In this document: piece after piece, positions 61,901 to 64,000 of the stretch
Numbering within the stretch: position 1 is the stretch's first letter
Layout of the letters: each line of letters begins with the position of its first letter
Assembly: GCA_950295325.1 (NCBI GenBank)
Contig: OX485808.1
Span: forward strand, 24,014,527 to 24,078,526
Direction of reading: 5' to 3'
DNA length: 64,000 nt
Origin: Polytrichum commune
Taxonomy: Eukaryota > Streptophyta > Polytrichopsida > Polytrichales > Polytrichaceae
Program-made: the position numbers and the translations under genes
The notes under the pieces: model-generated
Seen by the model: the letters and a program-made list of their open reading frames with translations, nothing else
Databases searched by the model: none
Told to the model about the DNA's origin: nothing

Positions 61901-64000
61901 AATCAGGACCATATAATACGGGAGTTGCGTACCCGGGATATGTACTCGTCCAAAATCTACGCACCCACTCATGGTTAGAATCCTAGTTTTGCATCTCCTG
62001 GGCCTTGTATATTTTCATATACTAAAAACATCACATAATGACCCGGAACATACATACTAACCTGACCTTCAACAATATCCCTCCTATTTTTTACTATGTA
62101 TGGGACCTATTCAATTGATACCCCTTTTGTGCACCCACTCGGTAGAGGCTAGGTAGGTAGTCCAACATAAAATGCGCCCCCGGGTTTTACACTCTTGCGG
62201 TGTTTTCAATGTAGGAGATCCCCCCCCCCCCCCCCCCCTCAGAAAAAAGGATAACACCTATGTTGGCTAGCACTAGCAAGAATTATAGAGTATCTTTGCC
62301 GACGGGGATTCTGCCTCAATTTGAAGTTGGATTGGACTTTTTCTAGCAGTTGTAACCGAGCAACTTGATTGCCCATTGTCCCTCCCCTTCCAGGCTCGCC
62401 GAGCCCGTTGGTGCCAACAACTTTTTAAGATGACAGGTTTTCCATATAATATTTGCTACACACGGAAGATGTGGAGGTCGAAATTGCTTACCATATTTTC
62501 AATCCAGATAGCATCTACAGGTCCATCAAACATCAACCATTTTTTCGCGGTTGAGGTATCCTCCACCAACTCCCTCATGTAGCAAGCAAGGACCCCGTCA
62601 GTCCACTCGTGTGTGTTTTCATCGAAGTCCCCGTATAATTGCCCCATGGATATGGACTTCGGATTTAAGCATGCAATTCTGACCTGATAAGAGAACTCAA
62701 ACAGTTTCAGGTTCCCTTTTTACATAGGATAGTGAACCAAGGGATGAACAGATGATATCTCCTATTGAGACGATGATAATAGAGAGTTGACTGTTATCCA
62801 AATCCACCTTCAGAAGGCAATTGTGTCGGAAAACCATCAACGTCTGAAACAGCAGAAATAGCGGAAGGACAATCGAAAGTGTAGCTGATTGTTTGCTAGG
62901 TTTCATTGAGGTAGGTTTGCAAATTACCTTGTGTTTCGCATATTTTAAATCATGGAAAACAGTGAAATACTCAGGGAAGAGAGAAACAGTCTTAGAGTTA
63001 TCCTCTAACTCAGCATGACTGTTGGTTGGGAGTTGATTGTTTTGCATATGACACCTTCCAAATTCAGTAAGGTTTTGGGTGCATGCTTGGAGGTAGTGTG
63101 GAGGTTTCAACGAAGAGCATTCTATATTGCTTCAGTTAGGGTCAAACTCATTTTCGTATGCCAAGAGGCGCTAAATTGAGTTGCCCCTCAATGAAATGAA
63201 ATAGGTTGCTATTCAATCAAATTCAAACACTACCTCCAAGCATACACAACAGGTTCAAAGAATCATTGATTTTGTATGCAAATCAACCAATAAGTAATCA
63301 TAAGGGACCATCTCCTGACAAATATTGAGTTTGGGGAAACTCTATTATCGTGTACACATTTATGGAAAACAACTAGAGGGAAATTTAAGGCAACGAAAGG
63401 ATTTAACAGTCAATACAATCTCTGAAAAGTTGAAATGACCTTCTCATATTTTTCAGAACCCTCGTTATTCAATAATGTCATGGCTCCAGCAAGGGCTCTG
63501 TAGTTACATGTTTTGCCACCCCCTGTCGGTCCCACCAGCATAAGCCCATGCCTAACTAAAGTCGTCTCATACAACTGGATGATCTGTTCAGATAGACAAC
63601 AAAACAATTCCTGTTTTGAGTTAAGGCAGAATGTGATTTACAAAATTTCAAACGTTAAAGATATTTAATCTGTCTGCAATCTCTCAAAAATTGAAGGACC
63701 CATAGATCCGTATGGAGATATAAAGCATCCTTACTGATTGTAGTAGGAGGTTGGTGATCAATCAAAAGTATTATTTTTTAACAATACTGAAAGGACGATT
63801 TGCAACCTTGTCAGTGAAAGTCGTCACCGGCTGAATAAAATCTTTTAAACAACATCGGGCAAGTGCATCCAACAGATCATCATACATGATTTCTGGAGGC
63901 ATGACTCCTGGAAACAAGTCAGTGATGATACCAGCAAATAGAGGTAAATCTTGAGTCAAAAACTTGGGAACATTAATATCTCGAAGACCGCGAAGAAGCA
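31790..64000 (-). CDS. DNAH1: Axonemal dynein heavy chain, inner-arm DNAH1-like, C-terminal 2,459 residues (5' end outside window)
   Basis: The product is a motor ATPase of the ciliary axoneme that slides doublet microtubules. Thirty-one exons on the minus strand join into one open frame of 2,459 residues ending in TAA (31790-31792). Visible landmarks, numbered within the window protein, are the AAA2 P-loop GPTGGGKT (82-89), the AAA3 P-loop GETGTGKT (428-435) and Walker [11 protein letters not shown] (491-500), the AAA4 P-loop GVGGSGRQS (778-786) and FLFSDTQI, the stalk with its microtubule-binding tip (about 1010-1340), SLGQGQGP of AAA6, and the C-terminal GHSTNF motif. Recalled family sequences resemble DNAH1 most closely (Chlamydomonas counterpart probably DHC2, dynein d); DNAH3/6/7/12 are the alternatives. 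Full-length members have roughly 4,000-4,300 residues, so tail, linker and AAA1 lie beyond 64000. The intact frame argues for a working gene. The symbol is the animal ortholog name, given by similarity only. Confidence 0.93.
32595..32624. repeat. (CATA)n microsatellite in dynein intron 30
   Basis: About six or seven CATA units. A G10 tract follows at 32642-32651. Confidence 0.9.
32860..33175 (-). CDS. Dynein exon 30: C-terminal domain
   Basis: 105 codons plus one base, residues 2315-2419: [59 protein letters not shown] and [10 protein letters not shown]. The exon ends GCAG before gtaaaa, the only phase 1 junction of the gene. Read-through past the donor gives an unrelated 31-codon extension that is not real protein. 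Confidence 0.94.
33279..33693. mobile_element. MITE with B-like ends in dynein intron 29, TTA target duplication
   Basis: 415 bp. Left TGGCTGGTTTGGACTACGG and right CCGTAGTGTAGACTAGCCC are inverted over about 50 bp, flanked by TTA. The interior is unlike family B. Confidence 0.8.
33840..34090. repeat. Dispersed repeat J in dynein intron 29
   Basis: Shared blocks are TAGGATGGGTGGGCC, GCATAGGC and GTTTCACCC followed by TTCAAAAT. It aligns with the 48195 copy in the same direction. Confidence 0.55.
34160..34515. mobile_element. GAGTTATCC-type MITE (family H) in dynein intron 29
   Basis: Inverted ends around AAGTTTTGGTCGGGAC and CTCCCGACCAAAAC; the interior shares GTTTTGCATACAACGC and TGTGGAGGTTT with the copies at 51690 and 62995. 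Edges approximate. Confidence 0.7.
34631..34783 (-). CDS. Dynein exon 29: C-terminal domain
   Basis: 51 codons, residues 2264-2314: [20 protein letters not shown] and [14 protein letters not shown]. Acceptor tgcag before GTG, donor gtaatg after CAG. It lies alone between introns of 2,087 and 1,455 bp and has no long Met-initiated frame of its own. Confidence 0.95.
35042..35545. mobile_element. Inverted-repeat element in dynein intron 28
   Basis: CTCCCGGGGTGGCAACT at the left and its perfect 17-bp complement at the right bound an AT-rich 504-bp interior. Target duplication not identified, so the class is open. Confidence 0.7.
36105..36425. mobile_element. Inverted-repeat element in dynein intron 28
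   Basis: About 60 bp at the left (around TTTTGACCAGCTTGATTTGC) pairs with about 60 bp at the right (around GCAGATCGGGCTGGTCAAAA). Edges approximate; no clear target duplication. Confidence 0.6.
36498..36724. mobile_element. hAT-type MITE (family X) in dynein intron 28
   Basis: 227 bp from CAATGAACGGGGATAACCG to CTCCCCGAACACTG, with flanks CTTCATTA and CTTCGTTA (7 of 8). It shares AACCGGTTGAGTTT and CACAACATGTAGCC with the other copies. Confidence 0.85.
36871..37206 (-). CDS. Dynein exon 28: C-terminal domain
   Basis: 112 codons, residues 2152-2263: [32 protein letters not shown] and [16 protein letters not shown], ending VFNNQ. The donor is the weak gtccga after CAG. It is supported because the next exon supplies the expected VPEMW continuation. 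Confidence 0.93.
37575..38095. repeat. Diverged tandem duplication in dynein intron 27
   Basis: Two units (about 37575-37770 and 37915-38090) share GATGTTTGCCAACA, ACATGTTTCCCCAAGTGATT-like, CATTGCCTCAATTACAA-like and GGGGACAACTA-like blocks. A third, weaker match lies near 37330-37430. Confidence 0.6.
38421..38582 (-). CDS. Dynein exon 27: C-terminal domain
   Basis: 54 codons, residues 2098-2151: [37 protein letters not shown] and [10 protein letters not shown]. The acceptor is ggcag before GTA; an alternative 16 bases further in (gacag) would break the frame. The donor gttctc follows CAG. Confidence 0.92.
39471..39575 (-). CDS. Dynein exon 26: C-terminal domain, with an altered GGRVTDDxDRR motif
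   Basis: 35 codons, residues 2063-2097. [19 protein letters not shown] corresponds to the family's GGRVTDDWDRR; tryptophan is replaced by lysine (codon AAA). Acceptor cacag before GTC, donor gtgcgc after GAG. It was found by reading the frame, not from a Met-initiated ORF. Confidence 0.9.
39902..40252 (-). CDS. Dynein exon 25: AAA6 end and C-terminal domain start
   Basis: 117 codons, residues 1946-2062: [60 protein letters not shown] and HIPYK. Acceptor gatag before GTA, donor gtgaac after AAG. Confidence 0.95.
40873..41025 (-). CDS. Dynein exon 24: AAA6
   Basis: 51 codons, residues 1895-1945: [35 protein letters not shown] and IDPEK. Acceptor tgcag before GTG, donor gtaact after AAG. Confidence 0.95.
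41543..41725 (-). CDS. Dynein exon 23: AAA6
   Basis: 61 codons, residues 1834-1894: [20 protein letters not shown] then [20 protein letters not shown], the AAA6 (D6) strand and degenerate P-loop. It has no Met-initiated frame and was found by reading between neighbours. Acceptor ctcag before GAC, donor gttgtt after AAG. Confidence 0.94.
42287..42502 (-). CDS. Dynein exon 22
   Basis: 72 codons, residues 1762-1833: [37 protein letters not shown] and [13 protein letters not shown]. The acceptor is ggcag before TGC. The donor gtaagt follows GCT, one of four exon ends in the gene that are not AG. Confidence 0.92.
42730..42930. repeat. Dispersed repeat J (inverted) in dynein intron 21
   Basis: CCTTGGATCTCCTCTTGCCA, GATCGGCCTGTGCAAGG and TTGGCCCACCCATTCTAG match the complement of the 48195 copy. 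Confidence 0.55.
42966..43325. mobile_element. MITE family A, truncated copy in dynein intron 21
   Basis: It starts after TAA with GGGTCACTTCACACACGAG and matches family A to about 43325, then loses similarity. Its 3' third is missing. Confidence 0.78.
43453..43557 (-). CDS. Dynein exon 21
   Basis: 35 codons, residues 1727-1761: [19 protein letters not shown] and PDPSWVTEK. Acceptor tacag before GGA, donor gtaagt after AAA. It aligns residue for residue with the recalled GKxxxxEWRFLLxGG segment. Confidence 0.92.
44013..44285 (-). CDS. Dynein exon 20: AAA5/AAA6 region
   Basis: 91 codons, residues 1636-1726. [35 protein letters not shown] and [19 protein letters not shown] are hallmarks of the family. 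Acceptor ggcag before GTC, donor gtgatt after CAG. Confidence 0.95.
44840..44965 (-). CDS. Dynein exon 19: helical strut
   Basis: 42 codons, residues 1594-1635: [20 protein letters not shown] through AIDETRE, the usual GNxxDDxxLIxxL motif. Acceptor tgcag before GGC, donor gttagg after GAG. Confidence 0.91.
45709..46084. mobile_element. MITE family A, internally deleted, in dynein intron 18 next to exon 18
   Basis: 376 bp from GTGCCACTTCACACACGAG to GTGTGTGAAGTGGCCC with TCA on both sides. About 125 bp are missing after the first 23 bases. Its right edge lies 26 bp from the end of exon 18, just inside the donor region. Confidence 0.83.
46111..46308 (-). CDS. Dynein exon 18: AAA5/AAA6 helical strut
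   Basis: 66 codons, residues 1528-1593. [19 protein letters not shown] and [13 protein letters not shown] match the family's GLEDQLLG segment. The donor gtattg follows CAG. A MITE lies 26 bp downstream of this exon inside the following intron. Confidence 0.92.
46400..46600. repeat. Dispersed repeat J (inverted) in dynein intron 17
   Basis: GACTCAGCCTCTGCAAGG and TTGATCCATCAATCCTAG match the 42730 copy and the complement of 48195. Confidence 0.55.
46910..47206 (-). CDS. Dynein exon 17: AAA5
   Basis: 99 codons, residues 1429-1527. [41 protein letters not shown] and [18 protein letters not shown] are all strongly conserved. Acceptor tgcag before GGG, donor gttggc after GAG. Confidence 0.94.
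47747..47905 (-). CDS. Dynein exon 16: AAA5
   Basis: 53 codons, residues 1376-1428: [19 protein letters not shown] and [11 protein letters not shown]. Acceptor tgcag before GTC, donor gttctc after CAG. It joins in frame to [10 protein letters not shown]. Confidence 0.93.
48195..48430. repeat. Dispersed repeat J in dynein intron 15
   Basis: CCTAATAGGATTGGTGGGCC, CTATGCATAGGCCGAGTCAG and GGAGTTTCACCCGTG, collinear with the 33840 copy. Every J copy I can see lies in an intron of this gene. Confidence 0.57.
48540..48842 (-). CDS. Dynein exon 15: coiled coil 2 and start of AAA5
   Basis: 101 codons, residues 1275-1375. A Glu/Lys/Ala-rich helix is followed by [18 protein letters not shown] and [13 protein letters not shown], the CC2-to-AAA5 junction. 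The acceptor is tacag before GTG and the donor gtaaat follows GAG. Confidence 0.93.
49137..49535. mobile_element. MITE family B in dynein intron 14, TTA target duplication
   Basis: 399 bp from GGGCTGATTCACATGGG to CGTGTGTGAACTGGCCC, flanked by TTA on both sides and inverted relative to the 8995 copy. TTA duplication points to PIF/Harbinger mobilisation. Confidence 0.87.
49751..49924 (-). CDS. Dynein exon 14: microtubule-binding domain end and start of coiled coil 2
   Basis: 58 codons, residues 1217-1274. [19 protein letters not shown] ends the binding tip. [20 protein letters not shown] starts the second stalk helix. The acceptor is tctag before GTG and the donor gtacga follows GAG. Confidence 0.93.
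50024..50636. mobile_element. Element with long (about 85-bp) inverted repeats in dynein intron 13
   Basis: GAAAAAGGACTATAATGGCC at the left matches the complement of GGCCACAGTCCTTTTTC at the right, and similarity extends inward through TTGATCGTGCGA-like and GAGAAGTAGGCT blocks. The right arm also resembles dispersed repeat E. No target duplication assigned. Confidence 0.68.
50560..50905. repeat. Dispersed repeat E, fragment in dynein intron 13
   Basis: CTTCTCCTAAGGCATTGATC, GTAGTCCAATCTCTC and the marker CACTTGAATATACGTGTCCG follow the order of the 8850 copy. Its left part overlaps the right arm of the 50024-50636 element. Confidence 0.55.
50984..51148 (-). CDS. Dynein exon 13: microtubule-binding domain
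   Basis: 55 codons, residues 1162-1216: [20 protein letters not shown] and [18 protein letters not shown]. Acceptor attag before ATG, donor gttagt after CAG. The exact 5' edge is the least certain part because the first four residues (MGKK) are not conserved. Confidence 0.87.
51690..52050. mobile_element. GAGTTATCC-type MITE (family H) in dynein intron 12
   Basis: The interior is collinear with the 62995 copy (GGTTGGGAGTTGATTGTTTT, GTAGTGTGGAGGTTT, CAAACACTACCCCCAAGCAT). End repeats eroded. Confidence 0.72.
52246..52497 (-). CDS. Dynein exon 12: stalk coiled coil 1 and start of microtubule-binding tip
   Basis: 84 codons, residues 1078-1161. [20 protein letters not shown] and [16 protein letters not shown] are followed by VMEATCIMF, the conserved run from CC1 into the microtubule-binding domain. 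The acceptor is atgcag before GTG and the donor gtggca follows AAG. Confidence 0.93.
52533..52557. repeat. (GGAT)n(AGAT)n microsatellite in dynein intron 11
   Basis: GGAT units pass into GATA units just upstream of the family X MITE. Confidence 0.85.
52580..52807. mobile_element. hAT-type MITE (family X) in dynein intron 11
   Basis: 228 bp, inverted relative to the 36498 copy, starting CAGTGATCAGGGAGATTTTT and ending TTCTCCCTGATCATAG. The 8-bp flanks ATTGGAAC are identical on both sides. The near equality in length with the 36498 copy shows a defined MITE. Confidence 0.88.
52975..53401. repeat. Tandem duplication in dynein intron 11
   Basis: Two diverged units (about 52975-53170 and 53220-53401) share CGTCTCTTC, GGGCTCTA, CAAGGTAAG, GGTTTGATATG and GAGGATTTGAG followed by TGTGGCAATGGTC. 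Confidence 0.72.
53907..54257 (-). CDS. Dynein exon 11: AAA4 end and stalk coiled coil 1; donor appears to be GC
   Basis: 117 codons, residues 961-1077. [20 protein letters not shown] and [12 protein letters not shown] lead into the heptad-rich first stalk helix. The frame stays aligned with the family up to TKAQ. The bases after CAG are gcctgt, so the intron would be GC-AG. The alternative GT donor, 15 bases earlier (exon end GCG at 53922), would drop five residues from a stalk of nearly fixed length. Confidence 0.85.
55035..55343 (-). CDS. Dynein exon 10: AAA4 C-terminal half
   Basis: 103 codons, residues 858-960. It contains [20 protein letters not shown] and [12 protein letters not shown], diagnostic of axonemal heavy chains just before the stalk. 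The acceptor is gctag before GTG. The donor gtacac after GAG is chosen because it joins TDSE to the next exon at the right distance. Confidence 0.92.
56249..56416 (-). CDS. Dynein exon 9: AAA4 Walker B
   Basis: 56 codons, residues 802-857: [17 protein letters not shown] then [20 protein letters not shown]. The acceptor is tgtag before ATT and the donor gtatga follows GAG. It was recovered by reading the frame between the neighbouring exons, since it lacks a Met of its own. Confidence 0.93.
56861..57097 (-). CDS. Dynein exon 8: AAA4 Walker A
   Basis: 79 codons, residues 723-801. [16 protein letters not shown] precedes [20 protein letters not shown], whose GVGGSGRQS (778-786) is the AAA4 P-loop. 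The acceptor is gagcag before GTT and the donor gtgacc follows CAG. Confidence 0.94.
57377..57745. mobile_element. GAGTTATCC-type MITE (family G) in dynein intron 7, TA flanks
   Basis: 369 bp. GAGTTATCCTTAAGTCTC at the left pairs with the right end AAGGATAACTC over about 85 imperfect bases, TA on both sides. The ends resemble family H but the interior differs. Confidence 0.8.
57854..58018 (-). CDS. Dynein exon 7: AAA3/AAA4 linker
   Basis: 55 codons, residues 668-722: [20 protein letters not shown] through PRVYEQ. The acceptor is gggcag before GAT and the donor gtcgtg follows CAG. It links in frame to [10 protein letters not shown] of exon 8. Confidence 0.9.
58366..58965 (-). CDS. Dynein exon 6: AAA3 Walker B and C-terminal half
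   Basis: 200 codons, residues 468-667, the longest exon in the window. It holds [18 protein letters not shown], the Walker [50 protein letters not shown] and the [19 protein letters not shown] motif. The acceptor is tgtag before GAT and the donor gtcaga follows CAG. Confidence 0.95.
59010..59465. repeat. Diverged tandem repeat filling most of dynein intron 5
   Basis: The block ACTGTAAACATTGTCCCATC, then TACAACAACCTCATTGTACT, then CTACCTTCCATAGAATAG recurs about five times with unit length near 100 bp. One part (59344-59380) is inverted. The array reaches within about 15 bp of exon 5 and takes up about 450 of 514 intron bases. Confidence 0.85.
59480..59926 (-). CDS. Dynein exon 5: AAA3 Walker A
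   Basis: 149 codons, residues 319-467. [16 protein letters not shown] opens AAA3. The P-loop GETGTGKT lies at residues 428-435, followed by [12 protein letters not shown]. It ends CAA before gtatgt, one of the few exon ends here that is not AG. Confidence 0.94.
60693..61118 (-). CDS. Dynein exon 4: end of AAA2 and AAA2/AAA3 linker
   Basis: 142 codons, residues 177-318. It begins [18 protein letters not shown] and contains [19 protein letters not shown], the hallmark AAA2 C-terminal part, then a helical linker. Acceptor tcacag, donor gtgagg after AAG. The wording of this segment is one of the DNAH1-like traits. Confidence 0.94.
61267..61306. repeat. (TA)n(GATA)n microsatellite in dynein intron 3
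   Basis: An uninterrupted TA run passes into GATA repeats. Likely polymorphic in length. Confidence 0.9.
61349..61937. mobile_element. Inverted-repeat element with CCCGGGTACGCAAC ends, 8-bp target duplication, in dynein intron 3
   Basis: 589 bp. CCCGGGTACGCAACCCCCAT at the left and its near complement at the right are bounded by identical ATATGTAC (61341-61348 and 61938-61945). The AT-rich interior includes a 42-bp minisatellite. An 8-bp duplication is hAT-like but the ends lack the usual CAG start, so the superfamily is unassigned. Confidence 0.82.
61455..61590. repeat. 42-bp minisatellite inside the intron 3 element
   Basis: Three units with GTTGGG at 61461, 61503 and 61545 (and a partial one at 61584) share AAGACCAAATTAAATAAA. 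This makes a repetitive minus-strand frame that is not a gene. Confidence 0.88.
62220..62238. repeat. C19 homopolymer in dynein intron 3
   Basis: Nineteen C in a row. Others lie at 3981-3995, 4077-4089, 8371-8384, 15983-15997 and 44752-44762, with G runs at 35827-35837, 32642-32651 and 23401-23410. Confidence 0.9.
62492..62683 (-). CDS. Dynein exon 3: AAA2 Walker B region
   Basis: 64 codons, residues 113-176. [16 protein letters not shown] and EWTDGVL are followed by [16 protein letters not shown], the AAA2 Walker B and sensor strand. The exon ends ATG before gtaagc, and the next exon continues directly with NTVLDDNK, as the family requires. Confidence 0.94.
62995..63342. mobile_element. GAGTTATCC-type MITE (family H) in dynein intron 2, TA flanks
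   Basis: 348 bp from GAGTTATCCTCTAACTC to GAGTTTGGGGAAACTC with TA on both sides; TA duplication suggests Tc1/mariner-type mobilisation. A frame across 62697-63110 is chance. Confidence 0.78.
63440..63583 (-). CDS. Dynein exon 2: AAA2 Walker A
   Basis: 48 codons, residues 65-112. [20 protein letters not shown] is followed by KT, giving the AAA2 P-loop GPTGGGKT. The acceptor is gaacag before ATC and the donor gtcatt follows AAG. Preceding intron 223 bp, the shortest in the gene. Confidence 0.93.
63807..64000 (-). CDS. Dynein exon 1 (first in window, partial): AAA1/AAA2 boundary
   Basis: The exon runs off the window end. The first complete codon starts at 63998. It reads [10 protein letters not shown] then [15 protein letters not shown], the conserved segment leading into AAA2 of axonemal dyneins. 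It ends at AAG before a GT donor (gttgca), phase 0. Residues 1-64 of the window protein. Confidence 0.92.

Noticed and set aside
1-64000. A new multi-gene system
   Set aside because: Only one gene can be supported; the rest is intron, transposon and repeat, so nothing here suggests a cluster of cooperating genes.

Overview
The window reads as a piece of a plant-lineage (streptophyte) nuclear genome. It holds one very intron-rich gene at the right end and a gene-poor, transposon-rich stretch at the left. The gene, minus strand from beyond position 64000 to a stop at 31790, encodes the C-terminal 2,459 residues of an axonemal dynein heavy chain. I rebuilt it exon by exon from the sequence: 31 exons and 30 introns, with no frameshift or internal stop. 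From memory of the family it looks most like single-headed inner-arm dyneins of the DNAH1 type. Flowering plants and conifers have no axonemal dynein. The transposon types (Tourist-like and other TTA/TAA-flanked MITEs, hAT, a NAM/trihelix-like ORF relic) and short CCCTAAA-type stretches are plant-like. Together these suggest a streptophyte with swimming sperm, such as a charophyte alga, bryophyte, lycophyte or fern. That placement is inference.

Dynein layout, 64000 down to 31790: AAA1/AAA2 boundary and AAA2 (exons 1-4), AAA3 (exons 5-7), AAA4 (exons 8-10), stalk coiled coil 1, microtubule-binding tip and coiled coil 2 (exons 11-15), AAA5 and AAA6 (exons 15-25), C-terminal domain (exons 26-31). 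The tail, linker and AAA1 lie outside the window. Exon numbers count only exons seen here. The introns average about 830 bp and many carry MITEs, tandem repeats and dispersed repeats. All introns are phase 0 except the last, most interrupt an AG|GT context, and one appears to use a GC donor.

Positions 1 to about 31,700 hold no gene I can support. They contain two hAT elements with 8-bp target duplications and decayed transposase ends (1885-3446 and 26763-27976), an internally deleted hAT relative sitting in a tandem array (17058-18260), a Tourist-like MITE with TTA duplications (21442-21835), several other MITE families, minisatellites, a decayed NAM/trihelix-like ORF (25393-26038), a scrap of a LINE-type reverse transcriptase C terminus (31021-31137), and many poly-C tracts and microsatellites.

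I found no CRISPR array, rRNA, confident tRNA, or multi-gene system. The observations most worth a second look are the intron architecture of the dynein gene, its GC-AG intron, the nested and related transposon copies, and a tRNA-like stretch inside a hAT-type MITE.
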